Positions 1 through 5,737 of a stretch of 9,061 bases of DNA are shown piece after piece. This DNA comes from Burkholderiaceae bacterium (lineage in GTDB: Bacteria; Pseudomonadota; Gammaproteobacteria; Burkholderiales; Burkholderiaceae_C). The position numbers and the translations under genes were made by a program. Numbering within the stretch: the stretch's first letter is position 1; each line of letters starts with the position of its first letter. The stretch is from the NCBI GenBank assembly GCA_029864165.1, contig JAOTTZ010000046.1, forward strand, positions 1-9,061, read 5' to 3'. The notes under the pieces were generated by a model that did not search any database, had not been told where the DNA came from, and worked only from the letters and a program-made list of their open reading frames with translations.

Positions 1-471
1 ATGAGCGACCACCTCGCACAAATCCAATACGCGCTCGAAACCTTGGTCACTGCCGTAATATGGGTCAGGCATCTCTTGGCCGTCAAAACCGGGCGCAAAA
101 TCTAAAAACAGCCGCAACTTGCGGCTGTGCTCGGGCGGACATAGCTCCCGAAGCGCCTCCAGGTTGGCATAATCCATAGCCAAAATCAGATCAAACCGAT
201 CAAAATCTTCCACGGTGACTTGGCGCGACCGCTGCTTGCCCACCGCATAGCCCCGACGCACCAGTGCAGCCGTAGCCCTGACGTCGGGCGGTTCGCGCGT
301 ACGGTATGCGTGCGTGCCCGCAGAATCAAAGTCTGAAAAACGTGGCCGACCACCTCGCGGGTCTTGTTCTTGTTCGGCCGGCCCAACTTGCCTGGTCAGC
401 GCCAGCACGGTAGCTAAGGCCATCGGTGAACGACAGATGTTGGCCGTGCATACGAGCAACACGCGAGTCAT
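1..471 (-). CDS. Low-molecular-weight protein-tyrosine phosphatase (C-terminus cut by window edge)
   Basis: The minus strand is open from an ATG at 471-469 to the left edge, giving 157 codons without a stop. The N-terminus MTRVLLVCTANICRSPMA carries the CX5RS phosphate-binding loop (nucleophile Cys8, Arg14, Ser15). The general-acid motif DPYYG is at residues 136-140, and the family core DSAGT, LAMD and FLDFAPG lies between them. Wzb-like enzymes of this family dephosphorylate the tyrosine-rich tail of bacterial tyrosine autokinases in capsule and exopolysaccharide loci. An autokinase of that kind is encoded at 3227-4177, so a kinase/phosphatase pair is the likely relationship (inference). The visible end, with DLCEVVAH, is close to where the family normally stops, so probably only a few residues are missing. 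The gene is divergent from the export operon. No clear Shine-Dalgarno precedes the ATG, but the family N-terminus fixes the start. Family is certain; partner is inferred. Confidence 0.93.
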   Translation of the reverse strand, partial: MTRVLLVCTANICRSPMALATVLALTRQVGPAEQEQDPRGGRPRFSDFDSAGTHAYRTREPPDVRATAALVRRGYAVGKQRSRQVTVEDFDRFDLILAMDYANLEALRELCPPEHSRKLRLFLDFAPGFDGQEMPDPYYGSDQGFERVLDLCEVVAH

Positions 472-658
472 AGGTGCTAATTTTTTTGGCGGCGCGTGGT
501 CAGCACGCTCCGCAGCAACTTGTTGGGCTGTCGGTTACCGCTTCACAGCCCCGTGACCACCACGAAAGTCCCTAAAGCGCGGTACTATACCCCAATAGCT
601 CGTCATATCCCTCGACCGGCCCCGTAGACATGGGATAGACTGTTCGCCAATGTTCGTG

Positions 659-674
659 TGCAATCAAACTTGCA
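659..674. promoter_or_regulatory. Perfect inverted repeat, candidate activator (enhancer) site
   Basis: The sequence is TGCAA-N6-TTGCA, a 16-bp dyad with perfect 5-bp arms. Its centre lies about 208 bp upstream of the start site predicted from the sigma-54 promoter at 850-864. NtrC-family activators bind dyads of about this size at such distances, so this is a candidate binding site, for example for PrsR, the response regulator associated with XrtA loci. The dyad is directly visible. The function is inference, and 5-bp arms can occur by chance. Confidence 0.3.
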
Positions 675-728
675 TGGTGACACATAAAACCCGCATCCTT
701 GGGTCCGTGGCGCGTCGTCGCAGTTCCT

Positions 729-756
729 CGGAATGCCGCTTGGCGCCGCCGGAATG
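729..756. repeat. Short direct repeat CGGAATG spaced by 21 bp
   Basis: CGGAATG occurs at 729-735 and again at 750-756. The 21-bp period is two helical turns, so a protein bound at both copies would sit on the same DNA face. The first copy also overlaps a small dyad (TTCC-TC-GGAA, 724-733). The repeat lies 94-122 bp upstream of the sigma-54 -24 box, within the range of an enhancer. It is short and may be chance. Confidence 0.25.
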
Positions 757-780
757 TGCGCCGAGCCGCAGGCCCAGACG

Positions 781-793
781 AATCAACTTTTCT
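781..793 (+). promoter_or_regulatory. IHF-like site
   Basis: AATCAACTTTTCT matches the IHF consensus WATCAANNNNTTR in the whole WATCAA half and one of three bases of the other half. It sits in the most AT-rich part of the intergenic region, between the candidate upstream activator sites and the sigma-54 promoter. That is where IHF usually bends DNA at RpoN-dependent promoters. The match is partial, so the call is tentative. Confidence 0.3.
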
Positions 794-849
794 ATTTGTG
801 TTTGTTCAATGTCAAGCTAGAGCGGCGCCGTGCAATGCGCCATGGGCAA

Positions 850-864
850 CGGCACCGAGTTGCA
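850..864 (+). promoter_or_regulatory. Sigma-54 (RpoN) -24/-12 promoter of the export operon
   Basis: The sequence CGGCACCGAGTTGCA matches the RpoN consensus TGGCACRNNNTTGCW at all but two positions: C instead of T at the first base, and C for the R after GGCAC. The invariant GG (851-852) and GC (862-863) have exactly the required spacing. Transcription should begin about 12 bases past the GC, near 875, leaving a leader of about 42 nt before the ATG at 917. XrtA loci are known to associate with the PrsK/PrsR two-component pair, whose regulator is of the sigma-54-dependent class, which supports the call. A start further upstream at 830 would put this promoter inside the gene, so the promoter also argues for the start at 917. 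Confidence 0.78.
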
Positions 865-903
865 GGGTACCGGTCTAGTTTGTCAAAACATCATTGACTT
901 GCA

Positions 904-909
904 GAGGAG
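904..909 (+). promoter_or_regulatory. Shine-Dalgarno that decides the export lipoprotein start
   Basis: GAGGAG ends 7 nt before the ATG at 917, an ideal spacing. It supports 917 over the in-frame ATG codons at 830 and 842, which have no such site and would add 25-29 residues ahead of the signal peptide. Confidence 0.85.
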
Positions 910-916
910 ACGCGTA

Positions 917-1546
917 ATGAAGACTTTTTCCAGTTTGATCGTGTGGGCCACTCGTTGCTCGGCGCTTGGCGCGATCGTGAGCCTGTTGGCAGCCTGCTCG
1001 ATAACCAACTACCCGCCGGCACCAGCTTCAGCATCGACAGAAGACTATCGCTACGTTATCGGCGCAGGCGACAGCATCAACATCACCGTTTGGCGCAACC
1101 CGGAGTTGTCGGCCTCGGTTCCCGTGCGTCCGGATGGCAGGATTTCGGCGCCGCTGGTCGAAGAACTGTTTGCTCAGGGCAAGACTTCCATCGAGTTGGC
1201 GCGAGACATTGAAAAGGTTCTCGCCAAGTACGTGCGGGACCCTGTGGTTACTGTGGGGATTAGTGGCTTCGTAGGCCCCTACAGCGAACAGATTCGCGTC
1301 GTTGGCGAGGCGGCAAAGCCGCAGGTCCTTTCGTACAAGCAAGAGATGTCTTTGCTCGATGTGATGATCGCAGTGGGTGGGTTGACCGACTTCGCGGCCG
1401 GTAACGATGCAACGATTTTGCGCAGCTCAGAAGGTGGCAAGCAATATTCGGTGCGGATAAAGGACCTCATCAAACGGGGCGATGTATCGGCGAACGTTCA
1501 AATGAAACCGGGCGACATTCTGATCATTCCACAGAGCTTTTTTTAA
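917..1546 (+). CDS. XrtA/PEP-CTERM system outer-membrane polysaccharide export lipoprotein (OPX, Wza-like)
   Basis: The product has 209 residues. A lipoprotein signal peptide (positively charged start, hydrophobic stretch about 15-26) ends in the lipobox L24-A25-A26-C27, so Cys27 should be lipidated. The polysaccharide export domain follows: YVIGAGDSINITVWRNPELS near residues 45-64, then VRPDGRISAPLVEELFAQG. A SLBB-like domain (IRVVGEAAKPQ to GGLTDFA) comes next, and the protein ends in MKPGDILIIPQSFF. Proteins of this family form the outer-membrane and periplasmic part of the Wza-type export channel and work with the chain-length determinant encoded next. At about 210 residues it is the short OPX type typical of XrtA loci and lacks the extended C-terminal region of E. 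coli Wza. The start follows from the Shine-Dalgarno at 904-909 and from the signal peptide. It is the first gene downstream of the RpoN-type promoter at 850-864. Confidence 0.93.
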   Translation: MKTFSSLIVWATRCSALGAIVSLLAACSITNYPPAPASASTEDYRYVIGAGDSINITVWRNPELSASVPVRPDGRISAPLVEELFAQGKTSIELARDIEKVLAKYVRDPVVTVGISGFVGPYSEQIRVVGEAAKPQVLSYKQEMSLLDVMIAVGGLTDFAAGNDATILRSSEGGKQYSVRIKDLIKRGDVSANVQMKPGDILIIPQSFF

Positions 1547-1571
1547 AGCCGCTGTACGGCCGCGGTGGCTT
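1546..1571 (+). other. Imperfect hairpin just after the export gene
   Basis: AAGCCGCTG and CGGTGGCTT can pair as a 9-bp stem (two G-U pairs) around an 8-nt loop, starting at the last base of the stop codon. No U-tract follows, so it is not a standard intrinsic terminator. In the largest gap of the operon (98 bp) it could stabilise the upstream mRNA segment or cause partial attenuation. Function is inferred only from position. Confidence 0.3.
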
Positions 1572-1644
1572 GGCTTCGACGCACGAGGCCTTGGGCCGGC
1601 AGCCCACCTGAGCGCATGACCGTGACAACTGAGATCGCAAAGCT

Positions 1645-3216
1645 ATGGAAGAGTTAGTTAGACAGCTACTCGGTATCGCCAGGGGCATGTGGAGGTTCCG
1701 CTGGTTGGGCGTGCTCGTCGCCTGGATTGTTGCTATCGTCGGCGGGGTCGTGGTTTTTCAGATACCCGACCGGTACGAGGCCGACGCCAGACTTTATGTC
1801 GACACGCAGTCCATCTTGAAGCCGCTGATGTCTGGCTTGGCGGTGCAACCCAATGTCGATCAACAGGTGGGCATGCTGAGCCGCACCTTGATCAGCCGGC
1901 CCAATATCGAAAAGCTCATCCGTATGGCTGACCTCGACCTAAAGGACCGCTCGAAAGCACAGCAAGACGCCTTGGTCGAAAGCTTGATGAAGGAACTTAA
2001 GATCAACATCACGGGCGGGAACAATCTATACACCTTGTCGTTTCGCGATGCCGATCCTGCAAAAGCCAAGCGGGTCGTTCAGTCACTGGTTTCTATATTC
2101 GTGGAGTCCAGCCTGGGCGCAAGCCGCAAAGATACCGACCAAGCCAAGGTCTTCCTTGGCGAGCAAATCAAGGCTTACGAGAGAAAGCTGGAAGAAGCAG
2201 AGGCGAAACTGCTGGCATTTCGGCTTCGCAATGTGGAACGGCAAGCAGCTGATGGCAGTGACGCGGCTTCTAGTCTCAGTGGCATCGCCACGCAGCTGGA
2301 CCAGGCGAAATTGGAGTTGCGCGAGGCGGAAAACGCCCGCGACCAAGTCAAGGCGCAGCTTGAAGGTGAAAAGTCGTCGAGTGCCAGCATTGCCACCCAA
2401 AGCCTACTGCAGGAGTCAGCCATCAGCATATCAACACCGGAGATCGACGCGCGGATCGCTGGGCTGAAAAGCAACCTCGACGCGCTGTTACCACGTTTTA
2501 CCGAGCAGCATCCGGACATCATCAGCATCCGCCGCTTGATCGAAGACCTCGAAGAACAAAAGCGCAAGGAAGTTCAAGAAAAGCGCTTAGCCGCCGCGGC
2601 TATGCCCACTGCCAGTTCAAACAACCGCAGCGTGGCCTACCAGGAGTTGAGCCGAATGCTGGCGGTATCTGAAGTGCAGGTGGCCGCGTTACGCGCTAGG
2701 GTCGCGGAGTATCAGGCGCGGCTCAATCAGGCGCGGGAAAGGATGAAGACCGCACCACAAGTCCAAGCCGAGGCAGCGCAGCTCAACCGCGACTACGATA
2801 TCAACAAGAAGAATTACCAAGACTTGGTAGCGCGCCGTCAATCGGCCGTGATGTCGGGCGAATTGGACGATGCTTCCGGCGTGGCTGACTTTCGCTTGAT
2901 CGATCCGCCGCGCGTATCGCCCAAGCCTGTGTGGCCAAATCGAACGTTGTATTTGCTGCTCGCGCTCCTTGCTGCGTTGGCGGCAGGGACATTCAGCGCG
3001 TTTGCTGGCAGCCAGTTGCGGCCAGTTTTTCTCGATGCCGGCGCCCTGCGCGACAAGATCAAATTGCCAGTGCTTGGCGTTGTATCTATGGTTGTGAGTG
3101 ACACCCAGAGAAAGCGCGAACGGGCCAGCTTGATGAGATTTCTCGCCGCTTGTGGAAGTTTGCTAGGCGTATTCGGTGCGGGACTTGCGGCCATGGCGAT
3201 CATGGCCGGCAGGTAG
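1645..3216 (+). CDS. XrtA system polysaccharide chain-length determinant (PCP/Wzz family, PEP-CTERM locus subfamily)
   Basis: The product has 523 residues and is an inner-membrane polysaccharide co-polymerase. TM1 spans about 20-38. It is followed by the Wzz-type segment with IPDRYEADARLYVDTQSIL, which opens the large periplasmic domain. Residues about 170-345 are rich in Glu, Lys, Gln and Ala in heptad-like order and should form the long coiled coil of PCP proteins. A proline-rich stretch PPRVSPKPVWPN precedes TM2 (about 435-456). A further hydrophobic helix lies at about 498-520, at the very C-terminus, after a cytoplasmic-type basic loop (QRKRERA). The kinase domain is not fused but encoded by the next gene, 10 bp downstream, as usual for this subfamily. 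Its role is to set polymer length together with that kinase and to contact the OPX lipoprotein. The ATG at 1645 has only a weak GAGA upstream. No good alternative in frame precedes the Wzz start. Confidence 0.92.
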   Translation: MEELVRQLLGIARGMWRFRWLGVLVAWIVAIVGGVVVFQIPDRYEADARLYVDTQSILKPLMSGLAVQPNVDQQVGMLSRTLISRPNIEKLIRMADLDLKDRSKAQQDALVESLMKELKINITGGNNLYTLSFRDADPAKAKRVVQSLVSIFVESSLGASRKDTDQAKVFLGEQIKAYERKLEEAEAKLLAFRLRNVERQAADGSDAASSLSGIATQLDQAKLELREAENARDQVKAQLEGEKSSSASIATQSLLQESAISISTPEIDARIAGLKSNLDALLPRFTEQHPDIISIRRLIEDLEEQKRKEVQEKRLAAAAMPTASSNNRSVAYQELSRMLAVSEVQVAALRARVAEYQARLNQARERMKTAPQVQAEAAQLNRDYDINKKNYQDLVARRQSAVMSGELDDASGVADFRLIDPPRVSPKPVWPNRTLYLLLALLAALAAGTFSAFAGSQLRPVFLDAGALRDKIKLPVLGVVSMVVSDTQRKRERASLMRFLAACGSLLGVFGAGLAAMAIMAGR

Positions 3217-3226
3217 GCAAAAGCAT

Positions 3227-4177
3227 ATGGACAGTTTGATTGAGCAGGCAGCGCGGCGGCTGGAGCAGTTGCGGCAAGCAGGAGTGCAGAACCACGAGAA
3301 TCCGGTGCAGCCCGGCCTCGTCGCAGTGGCTAACGGTGTGCCACAACCATCGGTGCACGTTGCTATCGACGAATCCGCGGAGCCGGAGGCGACGACACCC
3401 CAGGTCACGTCAAAGTATGTTGAGATCGATCTTGCCGTCGTTGCCGCGGCCGGCGTTGTAACGCCCAATGCGCCGCGCTCGCATATTGCGGACCAGTTTC
3501 GCGTGCTCAAGCGCCCCTTGATCAAGAACGCCATGGGCAAGGGAGCGTCTCCTCTTGCCCACGGCAACCTGATCATGGTGACAAGTGCCTTGCCCGGCGA
3601 GGGCAAGAGCTTCACGTCGCTCAATCTCGCCATGAGCATCGCCACCGAACTGGACCACACCGTCATGCTGGTCGATGCCGATGTCGCCAGGCCCTCGATA
3701 CTGCGCATGCTCGGCTTGCCCGCAGGGCCGGGCTTGTTGGATGTGCTTGAAGATAAGGCCGAGATACCCAGCGTTCTGCTCAAAACAAACATCGATAAGC
3801 TCACGATCCTGCCCAGTGGCACACAGCACCCACGGGCCACAGAACTGCTGGCCAGTGACGCGATGCGGGATCTGCTGGATCATATGGGCAAGAGATACCC
3901 GGACCGGATCATCATTTTCGATTCGCCGCCGCTGCTGCTCACCACAGAGTCTCGCGTTCTAGCATCGCAAATGGGACAAATCGTCATGGTCGTCAATGCG
4001 GGCAAGACCTTACAAGCAGACGTGGAGCATGCACTCTCCACGATTGAGGCCTGCCCGGTCAGGTTGATGGTGCTGAACAGGGCCCGGACCGACTTCCAAG
4101 GCCACTATGGGTATGGGTATGGGTATGGGTATGGATACGGATACGGATACGGGAAACCACAGCATGAAGAGCAATGA
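3227..4177 (+). CDS. XrtA-associated tyrosine autokinase (BY-kinase, Wzc cytoplasmic domain type)
   Basis: The product has 316 residues and no membrane segment. The N-terminus MDSLIEQAARRLEQLR is typical of XrtA-locus kinases, which is why I start at 3227 and not at the in-frame ATG at 3176 inside the previous gene. After a variable Pro/Ala-rich linker come SHIADQFRVLKRPL (about 85-98), Walker A GEGKS (124-128, Lys127), Walker A' VMLVDADVARPS (Asp150, Asp152) and Walker B IIIFDSPP (Asp232). BY-kinases autophosphorylate a C-terminal tyrosine cluster. Here that cluster is eight consecutive Tyr-Gly pairs at 294-309, followed by KPQHEEQ. Phosphorylation cycling on this tail is known in related systems to control co-polymerase assembly, and the phosphatase at 1-471 is the likely reverse enzyme. 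The gene starts 10 bp after the chain-length determinant, suggesting coupled translation. Confidence 0.94.
   Translation: MDSLIEQAARRLEQLRQAGVQNHENPVQPGLVAVANGVPQPSVHVAIDESAEPEATTPQVTSKYVEIDLAVVAAAGVVTPNAPRSHIADQFRVLKRPLIKNAMGKGASPLAHGNLIMVTSALPGEGKSFTSLNLAMSIATELDHTVMLVDADVARPSILRMLGLPAGPGLLDVLEDKAEIPSVLLKTNIDKLTILPSGTQHPRATELLASDAMRDLLDHMGKRYPDRIIIFDSPPLLLTTESRVLASQMGQIVMVVNAGKTLQADVEHALSTIEACPVRLMVLNRARTDFQGHYGYGYGYGYGYGYGYGKPQHEEQ
4106..4153 (+). repeat. Eight-copy hexanucleotide tandem repeat encoding (Tyr-Gly)8
   Basis: Eight tandem 6-bp units run without interruption: four TATGGG, one TATGGA, two TACGGA and one TACGGG. They encode eight Tyr-Gly pairs in the kinase tail. The first four units are identical, which permits replication slippage. 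Because the unit is two codons, copy changes stay in frame and alter only the number of tyrosines. The 3' units differ at synonymous positions only, indicating selection to keep Tyr-Gly at the protein level. Confidence 0.95.
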
Positions 4178-4201
4178 CCCCGGCGATCTTCTTCGCGAGG
4201 C

Positions 4202-5734
4202 ATGATGCCAGCGTCAAAGCACGTACTTCGCGGCGGCGCTGTTACGATTCCAGTAATTGGGGGGTTGCTCGCGCTGGTGAACATGGGCGCGCAAGCCCAA
4301 AGAATTGGCCTCGAACAGGCGCCGGACGTACGAGGGTTAGCAATTGTTCCCCACATTTCTATCAGCGAAACATATACCGACAACTATCGCCTCGCGGCGG
4401 AAAACGAGCAATCTGAGCTGATTACCCAGGTAAGTCCCGGCCTACGGCTGAGCAGTAATTTTGGTCGAATAAAGGGCTTTGTTGATTATTCGCTCGCCAG
4501 TATTGCCTACGCCAGGAACTCGGCCAGCAACAACTTTCAAAATTCGCTGCTGGCGTCGATGAACGCCGAAGCAGTTGAGAACTGGGCGTATCTGGATATC
4601 AACGGCAGTGTCTCTCAGCAATCCGTATCGGCGTTCGGAACGCGCTCCGTTGACAGTCAACTGGTTGACGCCAATCGCGCTGAGGTGTCGACCTTCAGCG
4701 TCTCACCCTACGTTCGCGGCCGCCTTGCAGACGTTGCCAATTATGAAGTTCGCTTGGTGCATACCGCGTCGAACAGTGATGTTTCGAACGCTTCTGACTC
4801 AACAACGACGAGCGGCCAGATGCAAATCAGTGGTAACCGCCGGGCGCTCGGGTGGTCGGCTAATGCGTCTCGGCAAGTGGTTGATTTCAGCGCAAGCCGT
4901 CAGACCGAAAACGATCGCCTTAACGGCGCCTTGAGTTATGCCGTCATCCCGGAGCTGGTGCTGTCGGTGCGAGGCGGACGTGAGTTCACCAATGTTACGA
5001 GCGTCGATAAGCGAAGTAGTAGCACGTCTGGTCTTGGGTTGGCCTGGACACCGACCGACCGCACAACAATCTCAGCCGATCGAGAGCGCCGCTTTTTTGG
5101 CAACTCGCACACAATCAGCTTTAGACATCGCATGCCGCGTTCAGCATGGACGTTCAGCAGTTCGCGCGGTATTTCTTCAGAGTCTGATCCCGTCTTCGTG
5201 AACCTAGGCACGTGGAATGACCTCATCTCTGCGCTGGACGCCATTACGGGTGACCAATTCCGGCGTGACTTGATTGCCAGGGGCGGCAGCCCTACGGATC
5301 CCATCATCGGACAGTTCTTGAAATCCTCCGTCTCGGTACAGCGTGGGCAAAACATGTCATTTGCACTACTGGGTTTGCGTGACACGATTACATTTTCGGC
5401 GTCGCGCAGCGAACACCGTCGCCTAGATAATGTGATGCCTAATATCTTTGATGATTTCTCCAGTACCGACGTGATTCGGCAGCGTGGACTCAGTCTGCGC
5501 TTGGCCCACAGACTGACGCCGCAGTCGTCGCTCGATGTAGGCGTTGCGCGGGAAAAAACCACCGGGACGCTCGCTTCACAGGCTGTCACCTTGCGGTCGA
5601 TCAACGTGAATTGGTCGACTAAATTGGGTCAACGTACCGGCCTTACGCTGGGCATGCGACGCGCACTATTCGACAGTAGCAGCTCACCGTATGCCGTACT
5701 GGGATTGAGTGCCGCCCTCAACATGCAGTTTTGA
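4202..5734 (+). CDS. PEP-CTERM/XrtA system-associated outer-membrane beta-barrel protein (TIGR03016-type)
   Basis: The product has 510 residues. A signal peptide covers about residues 1-32, with probable cleavage after Ala-Gln-Ala (30-32). The mature protein starts QRIGLEQAPDV and then PHISISETYTDNYRLA, an opening typical of this family. The rest is built of alternating polar and hydrophobic segments rich in Ser, Thr, Asn and Arg with few charged helices, as in a beta-barrel. The last residue is Phe (LNMQF), the classic recognition signal for outer-membrane assembly. The function is not established for the family. Its fixed place beside export genes suggests it helps pass the polymer across, or anchor it to, the outer membrane (inference). 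The start is 4202 or 4205: the two ATGs are adjacent and the nearest upstream in-frame codons lead to a stop at 4175. GAGG at 4197-4200 fits 4205 slightly better. It lies 24 bp after the kinase gene. Confidence 0.85.
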   Translation: MMPASKHVLRGGAVTIPVIGGLLALVNMGAQAQRIGLEQAPDVRGLAIVPHISISETYTDNYRLAAENEQSELITQVSPGLRLSSNFGRIKGFVDYSLASIAYARNSASNNFQNSLLASMNAEAVENWAYLDINGSVSQQSVSAFGTRSVDSQLVDANRAEVSTFSVSPYVRGRLADVANYEVRLVHTASNSDVSNASDSTTTSGQMQISGNRRALGWSANASRQVVDFSASRQTENDRLNGALSYAVIPELVLSVRGGREFTNVTSVDKRSSSTSGLGLAWTPTDRTTISADRERRFFGNSHTISFRHRMPRSAWTFSSSRGISSESDPVFVNLGTWNDLISALDAITGDQFRRDLIARGGSPTDPIIGQFLKSSVSVQRGQNMSFALLGLRDTITFSASRSEHRRLDNVMPNIFDDFSSTDVIRQRGLSLRLAHRLTPQSSLDVGVAREKTTGTLASQAVTLRSINVNWSTKLGQRTGLTLGMRRALFDSSSSPYAVLGLSAALNMQF

Positions 5735-5737
5735 CTC

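Larger units (their letters stand above)
472..916. other. Divergent intergenic regulatory region
   Basis: This 445-bp stretch separates the phosphatase (leftward) from the export operon (rightward). I find no convincing coding sequence. The longest plus-strand candidate not in frame with a neighbour, 674-820, would encode 48 residues rich in Arg, Ser and Cys with no ribosome binding site, and looks like noise. The region holds the sigma-54 promoter at 850-864, a perfect dyad at 659-674, a direct repeat at 729-756 and an IHF-like site at 781-793, all listed separately. For the leftward gene only a weak sigma-70-like -10 (TATAGT on the minus strand, 589-584) is visible, without a convincing -35. 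Confidence 0.7.

Noticed and set aside
674..820. 48-codon ORF in the divergent intergenic region
   Set aside because: It has no ribosome binding site, a composition rich in Arg, Ser and Cys typical of non-coding GC-rich DNA, and it overlaps the regulatory motifs.
894..899. TTGACT as a sigma-70 -35 box
   Set aside because: A matching -10 would fall inside the coding sequence of the export lipoprotein, and the sigma-54 promoter upstream explains transcription better.
830..916. In-frame upstream extension of the export lipoprotein (ATG at 830 or 842)
   Set aside because: It would place residues ahead of a clear lipoprotein signal peptide and put the gene start upstream of the sigma-54 promoter. 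The good Shine-Dalgarno at 904-909 supports 917.
1538..1544. Run of seven T as an intrinsic terminator after the export gene
   Set aside because: The run encodes the terminal Phe-Phe and part of the stop codon, and no GC-rich hairpin precedes it. The nearby hairpin lies downstream of the T run.
1616..1657. 13-codon mini-ORF (MTVTTEIAKLWKS) overlapping the start of the chain-length determinant
   Set aside because: It could be a coupling leader peptide, but it has no good Shine-Dalgarno and such short ORFs are expected by chance.
3176..3226. Upstream in-frame ATG for the tyrosine autokinase
   Set aside because: It lies inside the chain-length determinant gene. The extra 17 residues do not resemble the family, whereas MDSLIEQAARRLEQL does.
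4106..4153. CRISPR-like array
   Set aside because: The units are 6 bp, directly adjacent with no spacers, and in frame within a coding sequence, so it is a simple tandem repeat.
4105..4383. Minus-strand ORF ending in Pro-Tyr repeats
   Set aside because: It is the antisense reading of the Tyr-Gly hexamer repeat and of the beta-barrel signal region, with no independent coding evidence.
4174..4416. 80-codon ORF starting in an ATGA overlap with the kinase stop
   Set aside because: The overlap looks like translational coupling, but the peptide resembles no family I know and mostly overlaps, in another frame, the beta-barrel gene with its clear signal peptide.
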